Shown piece by piece: positions 25,552 to 34,567 of a stretch of 64,000 nucleotides of DNA (position 1 is its first letter; the number at the start of each line of letters is the position of its first letter). The notes below the pieces were generated by a model that was not told the origin of the DNA, searched no databases, and worked only from the letters and a program-made list of their open reading frames with translations. This DNA is from JAZMZS01 sp045120955 (GTDB taxonomy: Bacteria; Bacillota; Clostridia; Oscillospirales; CAG-272). A program made the position numbers and the translations under genes. Location of the stretch: contig JBGVFH010000005.1 of assembly GCA_045120955.1 (NCBI GenBank), forward strand, positions 1 to 64,000, in the 5' to 3' direction.

Positions 25552-25596
25552 TCTTATCTTTTTGGCGTTTCGGTTTTTTTACATCTCCTTTTGTTA

Positions 25597-25625
25597 TTGA
25601 TTTTTTGTGCGCTTTGCGTTATCAT
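25597..25625 (+). promoter_or_regulatory. Promoter of the Gx transporter gene
   Basis: TTGATT (25597-25602), 17 bp, TATCAT (25620-25625). Confidence 0.6.
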
Positions 25626-25656
25626 ATAAAAAAAGCATGAAAAAGGAGAGTGGGTC

Positions 25657-26157
25657 ATGAGCAAGGCAAAGAAAACAGCTTTTCTCGGGATATGCGTGGC
25701 ACTCTCGATGATGCTATCGTATATAGACTCGCAGATACCGCTTTTCCCGTCACTGCCGGGTATACGGCTTGGTCTTGCAAATACCGTTACCGTATTTTTC
25801 ATCTACAAAATATCAGCTGCAAAAGCCGCATACGTCACATTTATCAGAGTCGCTCTGTGCGGTATCCTTTTTTACGGGAATGCCTATCACATTGCATACG
25901 GACTGTGCGGTGCCATGCTCAGTATTTTAGTAATGCTGCTTTTGAAAAGGACGGGTGCCTTTAGCATTACGGGTGTGAGCATTGCCGGAGGGGTAAGTCA
26001 TAATATCGGGCAGATACTGTGCGCTGTGGCTATGACTATGACGCCGCAGATAATTCTGTACCTGCCGCCTCTTTTGATCTGCGGGTGTCTGTGCGGTGCG
26101 GGAATAGGTGCAGTATCGGCACTGCTAATCCGCCGTATTGAAAAAGGCAGGAGATAG
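25657..26157 (+). CDS. Gx transporter family protein (heptaprenyl diphosphate synthase component I-like)
   Basis: 166 residues with five or six membrane helices. LGICVALSMMLSYIDSQIP, PGIRLGLANTVTVFFIY, FIRVALCGILFYG and GVSIAGGVSHNIGQIL are conserved signatures of this family. The PGIRLGLAN and GGxxHNxGQ motifs recall ECF-transporter substrate subunits. The name comes from an old link to heptaprenyl diphosphate synthase; actual cargo is unknown. In related genomes the gene often lies near Rnf or NusG-II genes; here those are 27 kb away. Good RBS (AAAGGAG). Repeat R2 starts at its stop codon. Confidence 0.85.
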   Translation: MSKAKKTAFLGICVALSMMLSYIDSQIPLFPSLPGIRLGLANTVTVFFIYKISAAKAAYVTFIRVALCGILFYGNAYHIAYGLCGAMLSILVMLLLKRTGAFSITGVSIAGGVSHNIGQILCAVAMTMTPQIILYLPPLLICGCLCGAGIGAVSALLIRRIEKGRR

Positions 26158-26258
26158 AAGCGGGCATTGTGTCCCGCTCATCCTCTCGCCTGCCGTTGTT
26201 TTTCTGTTTCAGAAGAAATGCAAAACGGCAAGGAGTATCCGTGTTTCCTATGCTATAA
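26158..26258 (+). repeat. Dispersed ~100-nt repeat R2
   Basis: It begins AAGCGGGCATTGTGTCCCGC at the Gx transporter stop and runs through CGCCTGCCGTTGTTTTTC, CAGAAG and GCAAAACGGC to TTTCCTATGC. GCCGTT pairs perfectly with AACGGC as second stem. A terminator starts 5 bases after its 3' end. Confidence 0.85.
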
Positions 26259-26262
26259 AAAT

Positions 26263-26302
26263 AAAACAGTCTATGCAAAAATGCGTTTGCATAGACTGTT
26301 TT
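26263..26302. terminator. Bidirectional terminator
   Basis: A perfect 17-bp stem AAAACAGTCTATGCAAA / TTTGCATAGACTGTTTT between the convergent Gx transporter and ddh genes. Confidence 0.9.
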
Positions 26303-26325
26303 ATTCTTTTGCTTTTTCGCCTATA

Positions 26326-27312
26326 TTAAAGAAGCTCTGCCCGCAATTCTTCTCCCGACTTGTTGATAAGGTATGCGGGAGCTATGTCAAATACTGTCTT
26401 GGCACCGATCTCGCCCTCGGAGGCAAGTCTGTACGCCGCTCTTGCATAAGCGATGATAACACTTGCGGTAAACTCGGGGTTTGAGTCAAGCTTGAGGCTG
26501 TACTCGATAACGTGACTGTTCTCCTTGTTGATGCCTGTTTTGCCGCTTCTGAGTACAAAGCCGCCGTGAGGAATTCCGCTGTGCTCTTTTGCAAATTCTT
26601 CCTCGCTGATAAAATGTACCGTCGTGTCATAATCCGCAAAGTAGTTCGGCATCGTCTTTATCTCACGCTCAATGCGCTCAAGATCAGCCCCCGCCTCTGC
26701 AACAACGAAGCACTCTCTTGTGTGCTTTTCTCTGGTTGTGAGAGTGGGATTTGAGCCGCTTCTTGCCGCATCAAGAGCACTCTTGACGGGTATAGTATAC
26801 TGCTTTGCATTTTTGACGCCCTCTATTCTTCTGACAGCGTCTGAATGTCCCTGACTGACTCCCTTACCCCAGAAGGTATAGTCGCTGCCCTCGGGCAAAA
26901 TTGCGTTTGATATCATTCTCATAAGAGAGAACATACCGGGGTCCCAGCCTACGGAGATAACTCCGATCTTTCCTCCCTCTTTTGCCGCACGGTCAACATT
27001 TGAAAAATGCTCGGGAATTTTGGCATGAGTATCAAAGCTGTCAACAATGTTAAAAAGCTTTGCATACTTTGGTGACTGCTCGGGCAGATCTGTCGCACTT
27101 CCGCCGCAAAGGATCATAACGTCTATTTTATCCTTCCATGCAGGCGCATCTTCAACGCTGCAGACCGAAACTCCCTCCGTTGCTATCTTCAGCGTCTCGG
27201 GGGCTCTGCGTGTAAACACACATACAAGCTCCATATCGTCATTCTGTCTTATCGCAGCCTCGATACCGCGCCCGAGGTTTCCGTATCCTAAAATTCCTAT
27301 TCTTATGCTCAT
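26326..27312 (-). CDS. ddh: meso-Diaminopimelate D-dehydrogenase
   Basis: 328 residues from ATG 27312 (CAGGAGAAG upstream). It makes meso-DAP for peptidoglycan and lysine by NADPH-dependent reductive amination of tetrahydrodipicolinate in one step. Signatures are the Rossmann start IRIGILGYGNLGRGIE, the substrate region VISVGWDPGMFSLMR and FWGKGVSQGHSDAVRRIEGV, and HGGFVLRSG near the C-terminus. It is monocistronic. Its presence indicates meso-DAP peptidoglycan and a short lysine route. Confidence 0.95.
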   Translation of the reverse strand: MSIRIGILGYGNLGRGIEAAIRQNDDMELVCVFTRRAPETLKIATEGVSVCSVEDAPAWKDKIDVMILCGGSATDLPEQSPKYAKLFNIVDSFDTHAKIPEHFSNVDRAAKEGGKIGVISVGWDPGMFSLMRMISNAILPEGSDYTFWGKGVSQGHSDAVRRIEGVKNAKQYTIPVKSALDAARSGSNPTLTTREKHTRECFVVAEAGADLERIEREIKTMPNYFADYDTTVHFISEEEFAKEHSGIPHGGFVLRSGKTGINKENSHVIEYSLKLDSNPEFTASVIIAYARAAYRLASEGEIGAKTVFDIAPAYLINKSGEELRAELL

Positions 27313-27481
27313 TTTCTTCTCCTGTATCAACTGCATAGGGGTGTGTAAATTTTCAAGCATAATTATACACCTATGTTTTTTTACTTTCAATATTTTTAAA
27401 AAAAATTTTTCTCAATTATAATGACTAACCGTATATTATGTGATAAAATAAAGAATAAAGTCAAAAACGGAGGTCAAGGTC

Positions 27482-28096
27482 ATGCTTGTTATAGGAATAG
27501 CGGGAGGCTCGGGCAGCGGAAAAAGTGCCATTGCTCAAAAACTCAAGGAGCAGTTTGGTGACTCACTTACTCTCATATGCCACGACGACTATTACAGACC
27601 ACAGGACAAGCTCTCACCCCAAGAGAGGCTGAAAATAAACTACGACCACCCAGATGCTTTTGACACGGAGCTTCTTTGCCGTCATCTCTCGCAGCTGCGA
27701 AAGGGTAAGGCAGTCGATGTTCCGATATACGACTACACCACCCATACGAGAAGCGGCAAAACGAAAAAAGCCTTCCCCTCCGATATAATCGTAGTAGAAG
27801 GTATACTTATCTTTGAAAACGAGAGTCTGCGCTCTGAATTCGACATAAAAATATTTGTTGACACGGATGCAGACATACGACTGGTCAGACGCATACGCAG
27901 AGATGTAAAAGAAAGAGGCAGGTCGCTTGATTCTGTCATAGAGCAATATCTATGCACGGTAAAGCCGATGCATGACAGCTTTGTCGAGCCGTCTAAGAAA
28001 AAAGCCGACATAATCATCCCCGAGGGTGCCTCCAACAGCGTTGCGCTCGAAATGCTGTTTTCAAGAATAAACAACACTTTGACAGGACAAGGTTAA
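27482..28096 (+). CDS. udk: Uridine kinase
   Basis: 204 residues. P-loop GGSGSGKS at 8-15, then HDDYYRP, YDHPDAFDTELL, PIYDYTTHTR and VVEGILIF, the standard uridine/cytidine kinase set. It phosphorylates uridine and cytidine with ATP or GTP in pyrimidine salvage. RBS GGAGG at the start. Its stop is 4 bases before a histidine-phosphatase gene, so they form an operon. Confidence 0.93.
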   Translation: MLVIGIAGGSGSGKSAIAQKLKEQFGDSLTLICHDDYYRPQDKLSPQERLKINYDHPDAFDTELLCRHLSQLRKGKAVDVPIYDYTTHTRSGKTKKAFPSDIIVVEGILIFENESLRSEFDIKIFVDTDADIRLVRRIRRDVKERGRSLDSVIEQYLCTVKPMHDSFVEPSKKKADIIIPEGASNSVALEMLFSRINNTLTGQG

Positions 28097-28100
28097 TGCT

Positions 28101-28757
28101 ATGAACATTTTATCAAACACGACCAAAATAATTTTAGTGCGGCACGGTCAGAGCTTGGGCAATCTGACACGCTGCTTTGTCGGTCAGGGATATGCACCCT
28201 TGACAGAGCTCGGGCACAGGCAGGCGCAAGCCACCGCAGAATTCCTTGATAAGTACAAGATAGACGTAATATATTCAAGCGACCTTATACGCACTTATCA
28301 AACAGCCGAGCACACGGCAGAAAGGCAAAAGCTCGATATAATAAAGGACGAGGGACTGCGTGAGATATTCGCAGGCAAATGGGAAGGTATGCCGTACGAT
28401 GAAATATCAAAGGTATACCCTGACATATACAACACATGGATGACAGACACGGGGAATGCGGCGCTTCCGGGCGGAGAGCAGGTAGCCGATATGCGTGACA
28501 GAGTAAACTCGTGCATTGATAAGATAGTAGAGCAAAACAGAGGCGGCACGGTAGCGGTATTTACTCACGCAACACCGATAAGAGTAATGCGCTCCGTCTG
28601 GCAGCACGAGCCTGTGACTCGGATAAATGCATACGGCTGGGTATCAAATGCCTCCGTCAGCGAGGTAGACTATCACAGAGACGGAAGTACCGATATTATA
28701 AAGTTTGGCTATGACGAGCATCTCACGGATATGCTCACTCTCCCAAACGGCATATAA
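28101..28757 (+). CDS. Histidine phosphatase family protein
   Basis: 218 residues. RHGQS at 14-18 carries the phospho-accepting His; IDVIYSSDLIRTYQTAE, Glu in LREIFAGKWEG and the second His in FTHATPIRV complete the active site of the phosphoglycerate mutase-like superfamily. The natural substrate is not evident; coupling to uridine kinase hints at nucleotide or sugar phosphate turnover. Ends just before a bidirectional terminator. Confidence 0.9.
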   Translation: MNILSNTTKIILVRHGQSLGNLTRCFVGQGYAPLTELGHRQAQATAEFLDKYKIDVIYSSDLIRTYQTAEHTAERQKLDIIKDEGLREIFAGKWEGMPYDEISKVYPDIYNTWMTDTGNAALPGGEQVADMRDRVNSCIDKIVEQNRGGTVAVFTHATPIRVMRSVWQHEPVTRINAYGWVSNASVSEVDYHRDGSTDIIKFGYDEHLTDMLTLPNGI

Positions 28758-28766
28758 GCTAAAACA

Positions 28767-28810
28767 GATAAAAGGCGTGATGCTCACCTGAGAGCATCAC
28801 GCCTTTTATC
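28767..28810. terminator. Bidirectional terminator
   Basis: GATAAAAGGCGTGATGCTC pairs with GAGCATCACGCCTTTTATC between convergent genes. Confidence 0.93.
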
Positions 28811-28821
28811 CGCTTTATTTT

Positions 28822-29727
28822 CTACTGTTTTTTATCCGTGTCAGGCTCGGCTGTCGTTGTCACACCTTCGCCGCTGTCATCCTCACTGCTTTTATCTTCA
28901 TTTGAAATGTCGTCTTCAAGCACGGGAATAAACGAGCTTGCTATCCTGCCCTTTCCTCTCTGCTTTACATATATAAATCCGATAAAACTGAAAATAACAG
29001 CTCCGACAAAGTTGACAAACAGGTCTTTCATAGTGTCTCTGATACCGACATCTATATAACCGTCAAAGCTGACAGATCCCCCCGATGTCGTTATCTCAGT
29101 CGAGATGATATCTGTTATTTTTATAACATTGTTTGCGTTCTCGGGGTCAAGTATGACTGTCGGCAGCTCATATATGAAGGTATCCTTTTGCATATCTATA
29201 TGAAAAAGCCGGTCTGCGCCGAACTCGAAAAATTCCCACATTACACCGACCGTCATTGAAAAGCAAAATGCTACGAGCGCACAGAACACGGGAGACAGCT
29301 CAAAGCTGAACCTTTTGTGCCGATTAAATATATCGACAAGACAAAAGCCGAACGCCGCAAACATAAAGCCGTTGACGGTGTGAAGTATCGTATCCCAGAA
29401 GGGATACTTCATATAATAACAGCCTATCTCGCCGAGTATCTCCGCACAAAAAACGAAAATGTACGCAAGTATCTCAAGTGCTGTCGGAACATCAATATGA
29501 AACCTTTTTTCAATAACAGGCGGTATAAGAAACAGTATCAGAGTTAAAAAGCAGGTGAATACACTCTCCCACTGACCGAGAAATACGCTTCTTATCAAAA
29601 CGGCGATAACCGCAAGGCGGAGCACCGTGTATACGACAAACGCCTTTTTGTCCCTTTTGATTTGATCTACGATCGAGCTTGTTTTTTTATTCTTTTTTGC
29701 TTTTTTATCCTTAATTGCTCCTGACAT
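28822..29727 (-). CDS. DUF2238 (YjdF-like) integral membrane protein
   Basis: 301 residues. A basic cytoplasmic N-terminus (Lys-rich) is followed by six or seven membrane helices and an acidic tail. FWDTILHTVNGFMFAAFGFC and MTVGVMWEFFEFGADRLFHI are the conserved segments of DUF2238 membrane proteins. A soluble insert with a Ser/Thr-rich stretch lies at about 190-225 before the last helix. Function is unknown in the family. It is monocistronic; the 380-bp upstream gap holds R3 and a terminator and no other gene. Confidence 0.75.
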   Translation of the reverse strand: MSGAIKDKKAKKNKKTSSIVDQIKRDKKAFVVYTVLRLAVIAVLIRSVFLGQWESVFTCFLTLILFLIPPVIEKRFHIDVPTALEILAYIFVFCAEILGEIGCYYMKYPFWDTILHTVNGFMFAAFGFCLVDIFNRHKRFSFELSPVFCALVAFCFSMTVGVMWEFFEFGADRLFHIDMQKDTFIYELPTVILDPENANNVIKITDIISTEITTSGGSVSFDGYIDVGIRDTMKDLFVNFVGAVIFSFIGFIYVKQRGKGRIASSFIPVLEDDISNEDKSSEDDSGEGVTTTAEPDTDKKQ

Positions 29728-29923
29728 ATTTTTTCTCCAAGTAAAAAATAACTATTTTCGCAAAGAATTATACACAAACAAGGGATTTTTTTCAATACGA
29801 GTTTAGACTGTGGGGACATTTTTATAAAAAAATTTACAAAATGTCATTATTTGTGTAATGTTTCTACACCCTGCGCTCAAAGTCTCTCCTATATATATTA
29901 TGTAACCGGTATGCTCATCATAC

Positions 29924-30028
29924 AAAAAAGCGGGCAGTGCACGCATCCATCCTCCCGCCTATTGTATCTTTGAATCTTCTTTAAGTCAGCAAAACGGCGG
30001 GTGAGGATCCGTGCATTTTCTATGCGGC
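29924..30028 (+). repeat. Dispersed ~100-nt repeat R3
   Basis: Begins AAAAAAGCGGGCAGTGCACG and ends GTGAGGATCCGTGCATTTTC. It shares with R6 a different middle block (TATTGTATCTTTG...TCTTCTTTAA) from R1/R2/R4/R5. ATCCTC/GAGGAT and CCGCC/GGCGG form the second stem; TGCACG/CGTGCA pairs perfectly further out. It is the only copy without a plus-strand gene just upstream. A terminator begins at its last base. Confidence 0.85.
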
Positions 30029-30061
30029 AAAAAAGCTTCGGAGCCGCTCCGAAGCTTTTTT
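30029..30061. terminator. Terminator of the ABC exporter operon
   Basis: AAAAAAGCTTCGGAG / CTCCGAAGCTTTTTT; symmetrical, works for both strands. Confidence 0.9.
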
Positions 30062-30107
30062 GTATATGTTGTTACGCATTTCCCTATATAAGCCGCCGAA
30101 CGTCACG

Positions 30108-32102
30108 TCAAGCTCGGGGAGGTCTGCCATGCAAGGGTCTGCCGTGATGCTCCTCTCCGTGCATATCATGATGCTCTGTATCCGCAGTACCTGCGATATA
30201 TCTCTCTGCCTGAACAGAGAAAAGCTCACAGTATTTACCGTTTTTCTGCATCAGCTCTGTGTGTGTGCCCGACTCGATAACACAACCGTTTTCAAGTACG
30301 ACGATAAGGTCTGCGCCCGTAGCGGAGGACAGCCTGTGAGACACGAATATGCTCATCTTGTTTTCTCTGAGACGGTCGAACTGGTCAAAAACGTTTTTCT
30401 CTGCTATCGGGTCAAGTGCCGCTGTCGGCTCGTCAAGTATGAGCACGTCAGACTCCGCATAAAATGCTCTGGCTATACCGAGCTTTTGCCATTGACCGCC
30501 TGAGAGCTCTATGCCGTTTTTCTCAAATATACGCATAAGAGGAGTGTCAAAGCCGTCGGGCAGAGCATTGATATATTCGGTCGCATTTGCCTGCTCTGCC
30601 GCCGCCTTTATATCCGCATCACTGTATTCCTTGTGAATATCGCCGAAGGCTATATTTTCGCTGACGCTGACCGCATATCTGCCGTAGTCCTGAAACACTA
30701 TTCCGAACATACTGTAAAGGTCCTTTACGGCGTAGTCACGCAGATCGTGTCCGTCGAGCAGTATGCATCCCTCTGTCGGGTCGTAAAGACGTGTCAACAG
30801 CTTGATAAGTGTGGTTTTTCCCGCACCGTTGAGCCCCACCAAAACGACCGTATCATCTCCCGAAAACTTCAGATTGATATTGTGAAGAACATCTCTGTCC
30901 GTCCCCGGATAGCGAAAGCTGACAGAGCAAAATTCTATCGTGTGCGCTTGTCCGTGGCAGACACGCAGCGGCTCCTTGATACGGGGTATCACTGTCTGTT
31001 TTTCCTTCATAAAGGACATTAGATTGTCGATAAACAGCGTACCCTCGTATATAGTCGCAGATGTCTTGATAAGCGTGCCGACACAGGTAGCGATAGAAAG
31101 AATGGCGCCCGTATACAAGGTATAGTCACCGATGAGCAGCTCTCCGACGTACACCTGCTTTGCTATCTCGAGATAAAAATACAGATTTGTCACAACGGTA
31201 AGTGCGCCGAACACTATCTGAAGCACGCTCTCATGCGCTATAAGCCTGCGCAATCCTGCGTAATACTCCTTAAACACCTCCATAAACCGACCGATAAACG
31301 TATCGGCAAGGTCGAGCATCCGCACCTCCTTTGCCATGTCCTTGTTTACAAGAACATCCGAATAGTAGTTCATCTGTCTGCGCTCCTTTGAGCGGGTGCG
31401 CATATATCTGAAATTTTTTCTTCTGTATATAAAGTTGGTCACAGCAGACGGTACGGATATTACTATTATCACGCCCACCGCATACGATAGCCCCGGAGCC
31501 GATGCAAGCACGAAAATATAGCTGACAAGCTCTATTGTCGTACTGATAATGGCAAACGTCTTTGTAAGAATGTTAAGCGGTCTTGCGCCCGCCTCTCTGT
31601 TCGCATTTTCAAGCTTTTCGTAAAAAAGCGGAATGTCAAACGATGCAAGGTCTATCTCACGGGCCTTTTCCATTATCTGCTGTTTTACCTGCTTTACTAC
31701 AAGCTCTCCCGCAACACGCTCAAGCGCACTGCTCGCTGTCGTCTCTATTCTCTTGAGAAACCTGTATATAAACAAAAACAGTATCAGATAAAACGCAGGC
31801 GAAGAATAAAAGCTCGCCGCAGTTAGACCGACCTCTCTCTGCGAGGTCTGCAGCTCGTTTAAGATGTTTTTTGATATAATTGAGCCTATAACGGGTGTGA
31901 TACCGTTGAAAAGAGCAAAAAATGCCATGAGAAAAAGTATCCACGGTCCCGTCTTCCACACAAGCCTGAGTATATAGGTAAATCTCAGAAAAAATCCGCC
32001 GAGAAGCTGTACAATATAACTCGGAACATCTGCTATCTTTTTCGGTCTCGGTACTCTTTCGTACTCAAAATCGGGTCCAAAGCCCGGTCCGCCTCCTGCC
32101 AT
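30108..32102 (-). CDS. ABC exporter, fused permease and ATPase
   Basis: 664 residues. A type-1 exporter membrane domain with six helices (about 50-360) is followed by a nucleotide-binding domain with Walker A GLNGAGKTT, signature LSGGQWQ, Walker B VLILDEPTAALD and the switch His in FVSHRLSSA. Only one half-transporter is encoded, so it probably works as a homodimer. The last 25 residues are unusually His-rich (EHHDMHGEEHHGRPLHGRP). It starts with ATG immediately after the MarR stop (TAAATG) with its RBS inside marR, so both are translated together. MarR-linked exporters usually handle drugs or toxic compounds. Confidence 0.9.
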   Translation of the reverse strand: MAGGGPGFGPDFEYERVPRPKKIADVPSYIVQLLGGFFLRFTYILRLVWKTGPWILFLMAFFALFNGITPVIGSIISKNILNELQTSQREVGLTAASFYSSPAFYLILFLFIYRFLKRIETTASSALERVAGELVVKQVKQQIMEKAREIDLASFDIPLFYEKLENANREAGARPLNILTKTFAIISTTIELVSYIFVLASAPGLSYAVGVIIVISVPSAVTNFIYRRKNFRYMRTRSKERRQMNYYSDVLVNKDMAKEVRMLDLADTFIGRFMEVFKEYYAGLRRLIAHESVLQIVFGALTVVTNLYFYLEIAKQVYVGELLIGDYTLYTGAILSIATCVGTLIKTSATIYEGTLFIDNLMSFMKEKQTVIPRIKEPLRVCHGQAHTIEFCSVSFRYPGTDRDVLHNINLKFSGDDTVVLVGLNGAGKTTLIKLLTRLYDPTEGCILLDGHDLRDYAVKDLYSMFGIVFQDYGRYAVSVSENIAFGDIHKEYSDADIKAAAEQANATEYINALPDGFDTPLMRIFEKNGIELSGGQWQKLGIARAFYAESDVLILDEPTAALDPIAEKNVFDQFDRLRENKMSIFVSHRLSSATGADLIVVLENGCVIESGTHTELMQKNGKYCELFSVQAERYIAGTADTEHHDMHGEEHHGRPLHGRPPRA

Positions 32103-32537
32103 TTACTCCACCTCCGATTTTTCAAAAAGCTTTAACAGCAAGCTGTACAGCGTTTGTTTTTCTTCTTTATCAAGGCAGGCAAGAAAATGCTCCGCCTTGT
32201 ATGCCCGCTCCTCTGCAAGCTCTGCTCTTCGCTCCACTCCCTTTTGCGTCAAGAAAACAAGCATCACTCTCTTATCCTTGTCGCTCGGCTGTCTGCGGAC
32301 AAGCTCCCGCTCCTCCATCACCGACAGTGCCTCGGATATCGACTGCGGACGGATGCAAAGCGCCGACGCAAGCTGCTGCTGGCTCATACCCTCGCCCGGC
32401 ACAAGCGTATCAAGAATATACCCGTATCCCTGCCACTTTTTGGGCGGATCTCCCGGCTTTTCCTTGCCGTTGCTCGTTCTGCGAGCCATCCCTGCCGTTC
32501 GCACAAGCAAACGGTAAAGCTCAGAATCGCTTTTCAT
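32103..32537 (-). CDS. MarR family transcriptional regulator
   Basis: 144 residues from ATG 32537 (GGAGGTG upstream; an upstream in-frame start at 32573 overlaps the operator). The winged helix is at about 45-105: MSQQQLASALCIRPQSISEA, LSVMEERELVRRQPSDKDKR and VMLVFLTQKG. It is first in the operon with the ABC exporter and a 14-bp palindrome stands just upstream, so it most likely represses its own operon until a ligand binds. Confidence 0.92.
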   Translation of the reverse strand: MKSDSELYRLLVRTAGMARRTSNGKEKPGDPPKKWQGYGYILDTLVPGEGMSQQQLASALCIRPQSISEALSVMEERELVRRQPSDKDKRVMLVFLTQKGVERRAELAEERAYKAEHFLACLDKEEKQTLYSLLLKLFEKSEVE

Positions 32538-32556
32538 TCCTTCACCTCCCAAAATA

Positions 32557-32570
32557 GTAAGGTACCTTAC
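32557..32570. promoter_or_regulatory. Probable MarR operator
   Basis: A perfect 14-bp palindrome GTAAGGTACCTTAC 19 bases upstream of the marR start, in an A/T-rich promoter region. Confidence 0.7.
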
Positions 32571-32663
32571 CATTTTTCCTTATTATACTCCCGTATCATG
32601 TGCGTGTCAATAGATAATTTTATATTTTTCGCAGCCGAACCGCATCTGTATTTTTTATCTTAA

Positions 32664-32996
32664 TCAAAGTATCTTTATAGCATATATATCGTCAAAGAAA
32701 ATGCGCTCATCGTCTGTGACGACGGCACGGGAGGCACTGTCAACGTCAAGCACTCTGACGGTTCTTTTTATATACCCCTTTTTTGTATAATACATCACAT
32801 ACGCCGTGTCCCCCGCCCGAAGCCTTTGCAGTCTATCGTTGAGCACCCTTGTCACGCTCTCGCTTGGGGTTCTTTTTTGTATGCGGACGCTTCTTTTTTT
32901 CTCAAGCGCCGTCTCGAGCCCCTTTAGCGCAGAAAAAGGGGCAAACTGCTTTGCCCTATCGGATATCGGCATTGCCCGCCGAATTTGTTCTGCCAC
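32664..32996 (-). CDS. YolD-like protein
   Basis: 110 residues. GTG start with AGGAGG 8 bases upstream, overlapping the polymerase gene by 41 bases. ISDRAKQFAPFSALKGLETA and a small beta-rich part (YVMYYTKKGYIKRTVRVLDV) fit YolD-like proteins, which in Bacillota accompany Y-family polymerases. Its role is probably to assist or regulate the polymerase. Translational coupling through the overlap supports this. Confidence 0.75.
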   Translation of the reverse strand: MAEQIRRAMPISDRAKQFAPFSALKGLETALEKKRSVRIQKRTPSESVTRVLNDRLQRLRAGDTAYVMYYTKKGYIKRTVRVLDVDSASRAVVTDDERIFFDDIYAIKIL

Positions 32997-34251
32997 TTTT
33001 GTGTCCTCCTATCTGCATATTCCGCTCTCTTGCCGTCGAGCAAGCGTCATAGTTTATCCCTTTAAGTATGGCGTTGCGCCCGTATTTTTTCTTTATATCT
33101 ATCATCGTATTCTGTATCCTTCTGTTATGCTCAAGCGCCTCCGTATCATCAAACAGGCTGTACTGCACCCCGTCCTCGGCGCTCACATTGTTAAAGCTGA
33201 TATTTATCCGCCGTATACCTCCCGCCTTGTCGGCAATTCTGTCATAGAGCGAGCAGACCGCATTCACGATAACGCTGTCGGCATTCGTCGCAAACGAAAG
33301 ACGCACGCTCGCACTCTCATATTCTCCTGAATGCGAGCTTCCGTAGCCGATACAAATGCTCACCGATGAGCAAACCAAAGCGTCTCTGACAAGGTCCAGA
33401 CACAGCGCCTCCGCCATCTCTGCGACAATCACCCTACCCTCGCAACAGCTGTATTCACGCATAAGCACCTGCCCGCTTGTAATGCTGTGGGATTTGGTCT
33501 TATATGCCTTGATATCCGATATCCTCGTCGGCTCTCTTCCCCACGCATGGTCTATGAGCAGCTCCGCATCTATTCCAAACCACCCGTAAAGCAGCTCCTC
33601 GTCTGTACGCGTGATATCTCTCATCGTATAAATACCGTATTTTGCAAGCTTTTGTGCTGTTTTTTTACCCACCCGCCAAAAGTCGGTAAGCGGTCGGTGA
33701 TCCCACATTTTTTCCTTATAGCTGTCCTCGTCAAGCTCGCCTATAAAGTTCTTTGCGTGCTTTGCCTCTATGTCAAGCGCTATTTTGCAAAGATACATAT
33801 TTGAGCCTATACCACAGGTAGCACGGATGCCCGTCTTTTGAAATATTTTTTCCATAATAGCCGCCGCAAGCTCCCTTGCACTCATACCGTAAAGCCTCAG
33901 ATAAGGCGTTGCATATATAAAAACCTCGTCTATTGAATAAACGTGTATATCATCCGGACATATAAAATCCAGATATATACCGTATATTTTTGCCGAATAG
34001 TCGATATACAGCTGCATCCTCGGCTCCGCCGTAATATATTCGATGCTCTTTGGTATCTCAAACACACGGCATCGGTTGCGCACTCCCGCCGCTTTCATTG
34101 CGGGAGTCACGGCAAGACAGATCGTTTTATCTCCACGCTCAGGGTCTGCAACGACAAGCTTGGTCGTCATCGGGTCAAGTCCGAGCTCCACACATTCAAC
34201 AGAAGCAAAAAAGGACTTCAGGTCTATACACATATACACCTCTTCGTGCAT
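32956..34251 (-). CDS. Y-family DNA polymerase (UmuC/ImpB-like)
   Basis: 431 residues from ATG 34251 (GGAGG upstream). Catalytic acids: Asp10 (CIDLKSFFASVE) and Asp107-Glu108 (SIDEVF). CRVFEIPKSIEYITAEPRMQ, ATCGIGSNMYLCKIALDIEA and WRVGKKTAQKLAKYGI are finger and thumb signatures. A little-finger domain and a C-terminal tail with QYSLFDD, a beta-clamp-binding motif pattern, follow. It performs translesion synthesis. I could not find a LexA box upstream, so SOS control is not shown. Confidence 0.92.
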   Translation of the reverse strand: MHEEVYMCIDLKSFFASVECVELGLDPMTTKLVVADPERGDKTICLAVTPAMKAAGVRNRCRVFEIPKSIEYITAEPRMQLYIDYSAKIYGIYLDFICPDDIHVYSIDEVFIYATPYLRLYGMSARELAAAIMEKIFQKTGIRATCGIGSNMYLCKIALDIEAKHAKNFIGELDEDSYKEKMWDHRPLTDFWRVGKKTAQKLAKYGIYTMRDITRTDEELLYGWFGIDAELLIDHAWGREPTRISDIKAYKTKSHSITSGQVLMREYSCCEGRVIVAEMAEALCLDLVRDALVCSSVSICIGYGSSHSGEYESASVRLSFATNADSVIVNAVCSLYDRIADKAGGIRRINISFNNVSAEDGVQYSLFDDTEALEHNRRIQNTMIDIKKKYGRNAILKGINYDACSTARERNMQIGGHKSGRTNSAGNADIR

Positions 34252-34439
34252 ATTTCTTTCCTCCGTTTCTTTGTATCTGTACTTTGTGGGACATTTCGTC
34301 TCTTTTTTGATGCGATAATATTTTATCCTCAAAAGCACAGTTTGTCAAGAGAAAAAACACAAATGGATAAATTTTACTTTCTAAAAAGAGATATGACGAA
34401 TATTTTTCAAGAAATCGTCAGAGATTTAACGAATAAATA

Positions 34440-34468
34440 TTGATATTTTCCAAAAAATGTGATAGACT
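34440..34468 (+). promoter_or_regulatory. Promoter of the pgk-tpiA operon
   Basis: TTGATA (34440-34445), 17 bp, TAGACT (34463-34468); leader of about 95 nt. Confidence 0.6.
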
Positions 34469-34567
34469 AATTTTGAATGTCGGGAATGTTTTCATATTAT
34501 GGAAATATGCCCGCACTCGCATGATAAATTTTTTAAAAAAATTTATATATTACATGAGGTGAAAGTT

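Noticed and set aside
34252..34439. LexA/SOS box upstream of the Y-family polymerase
   Set aside because: No GAAC...GTTC palindrome found by eye in the promoter region.
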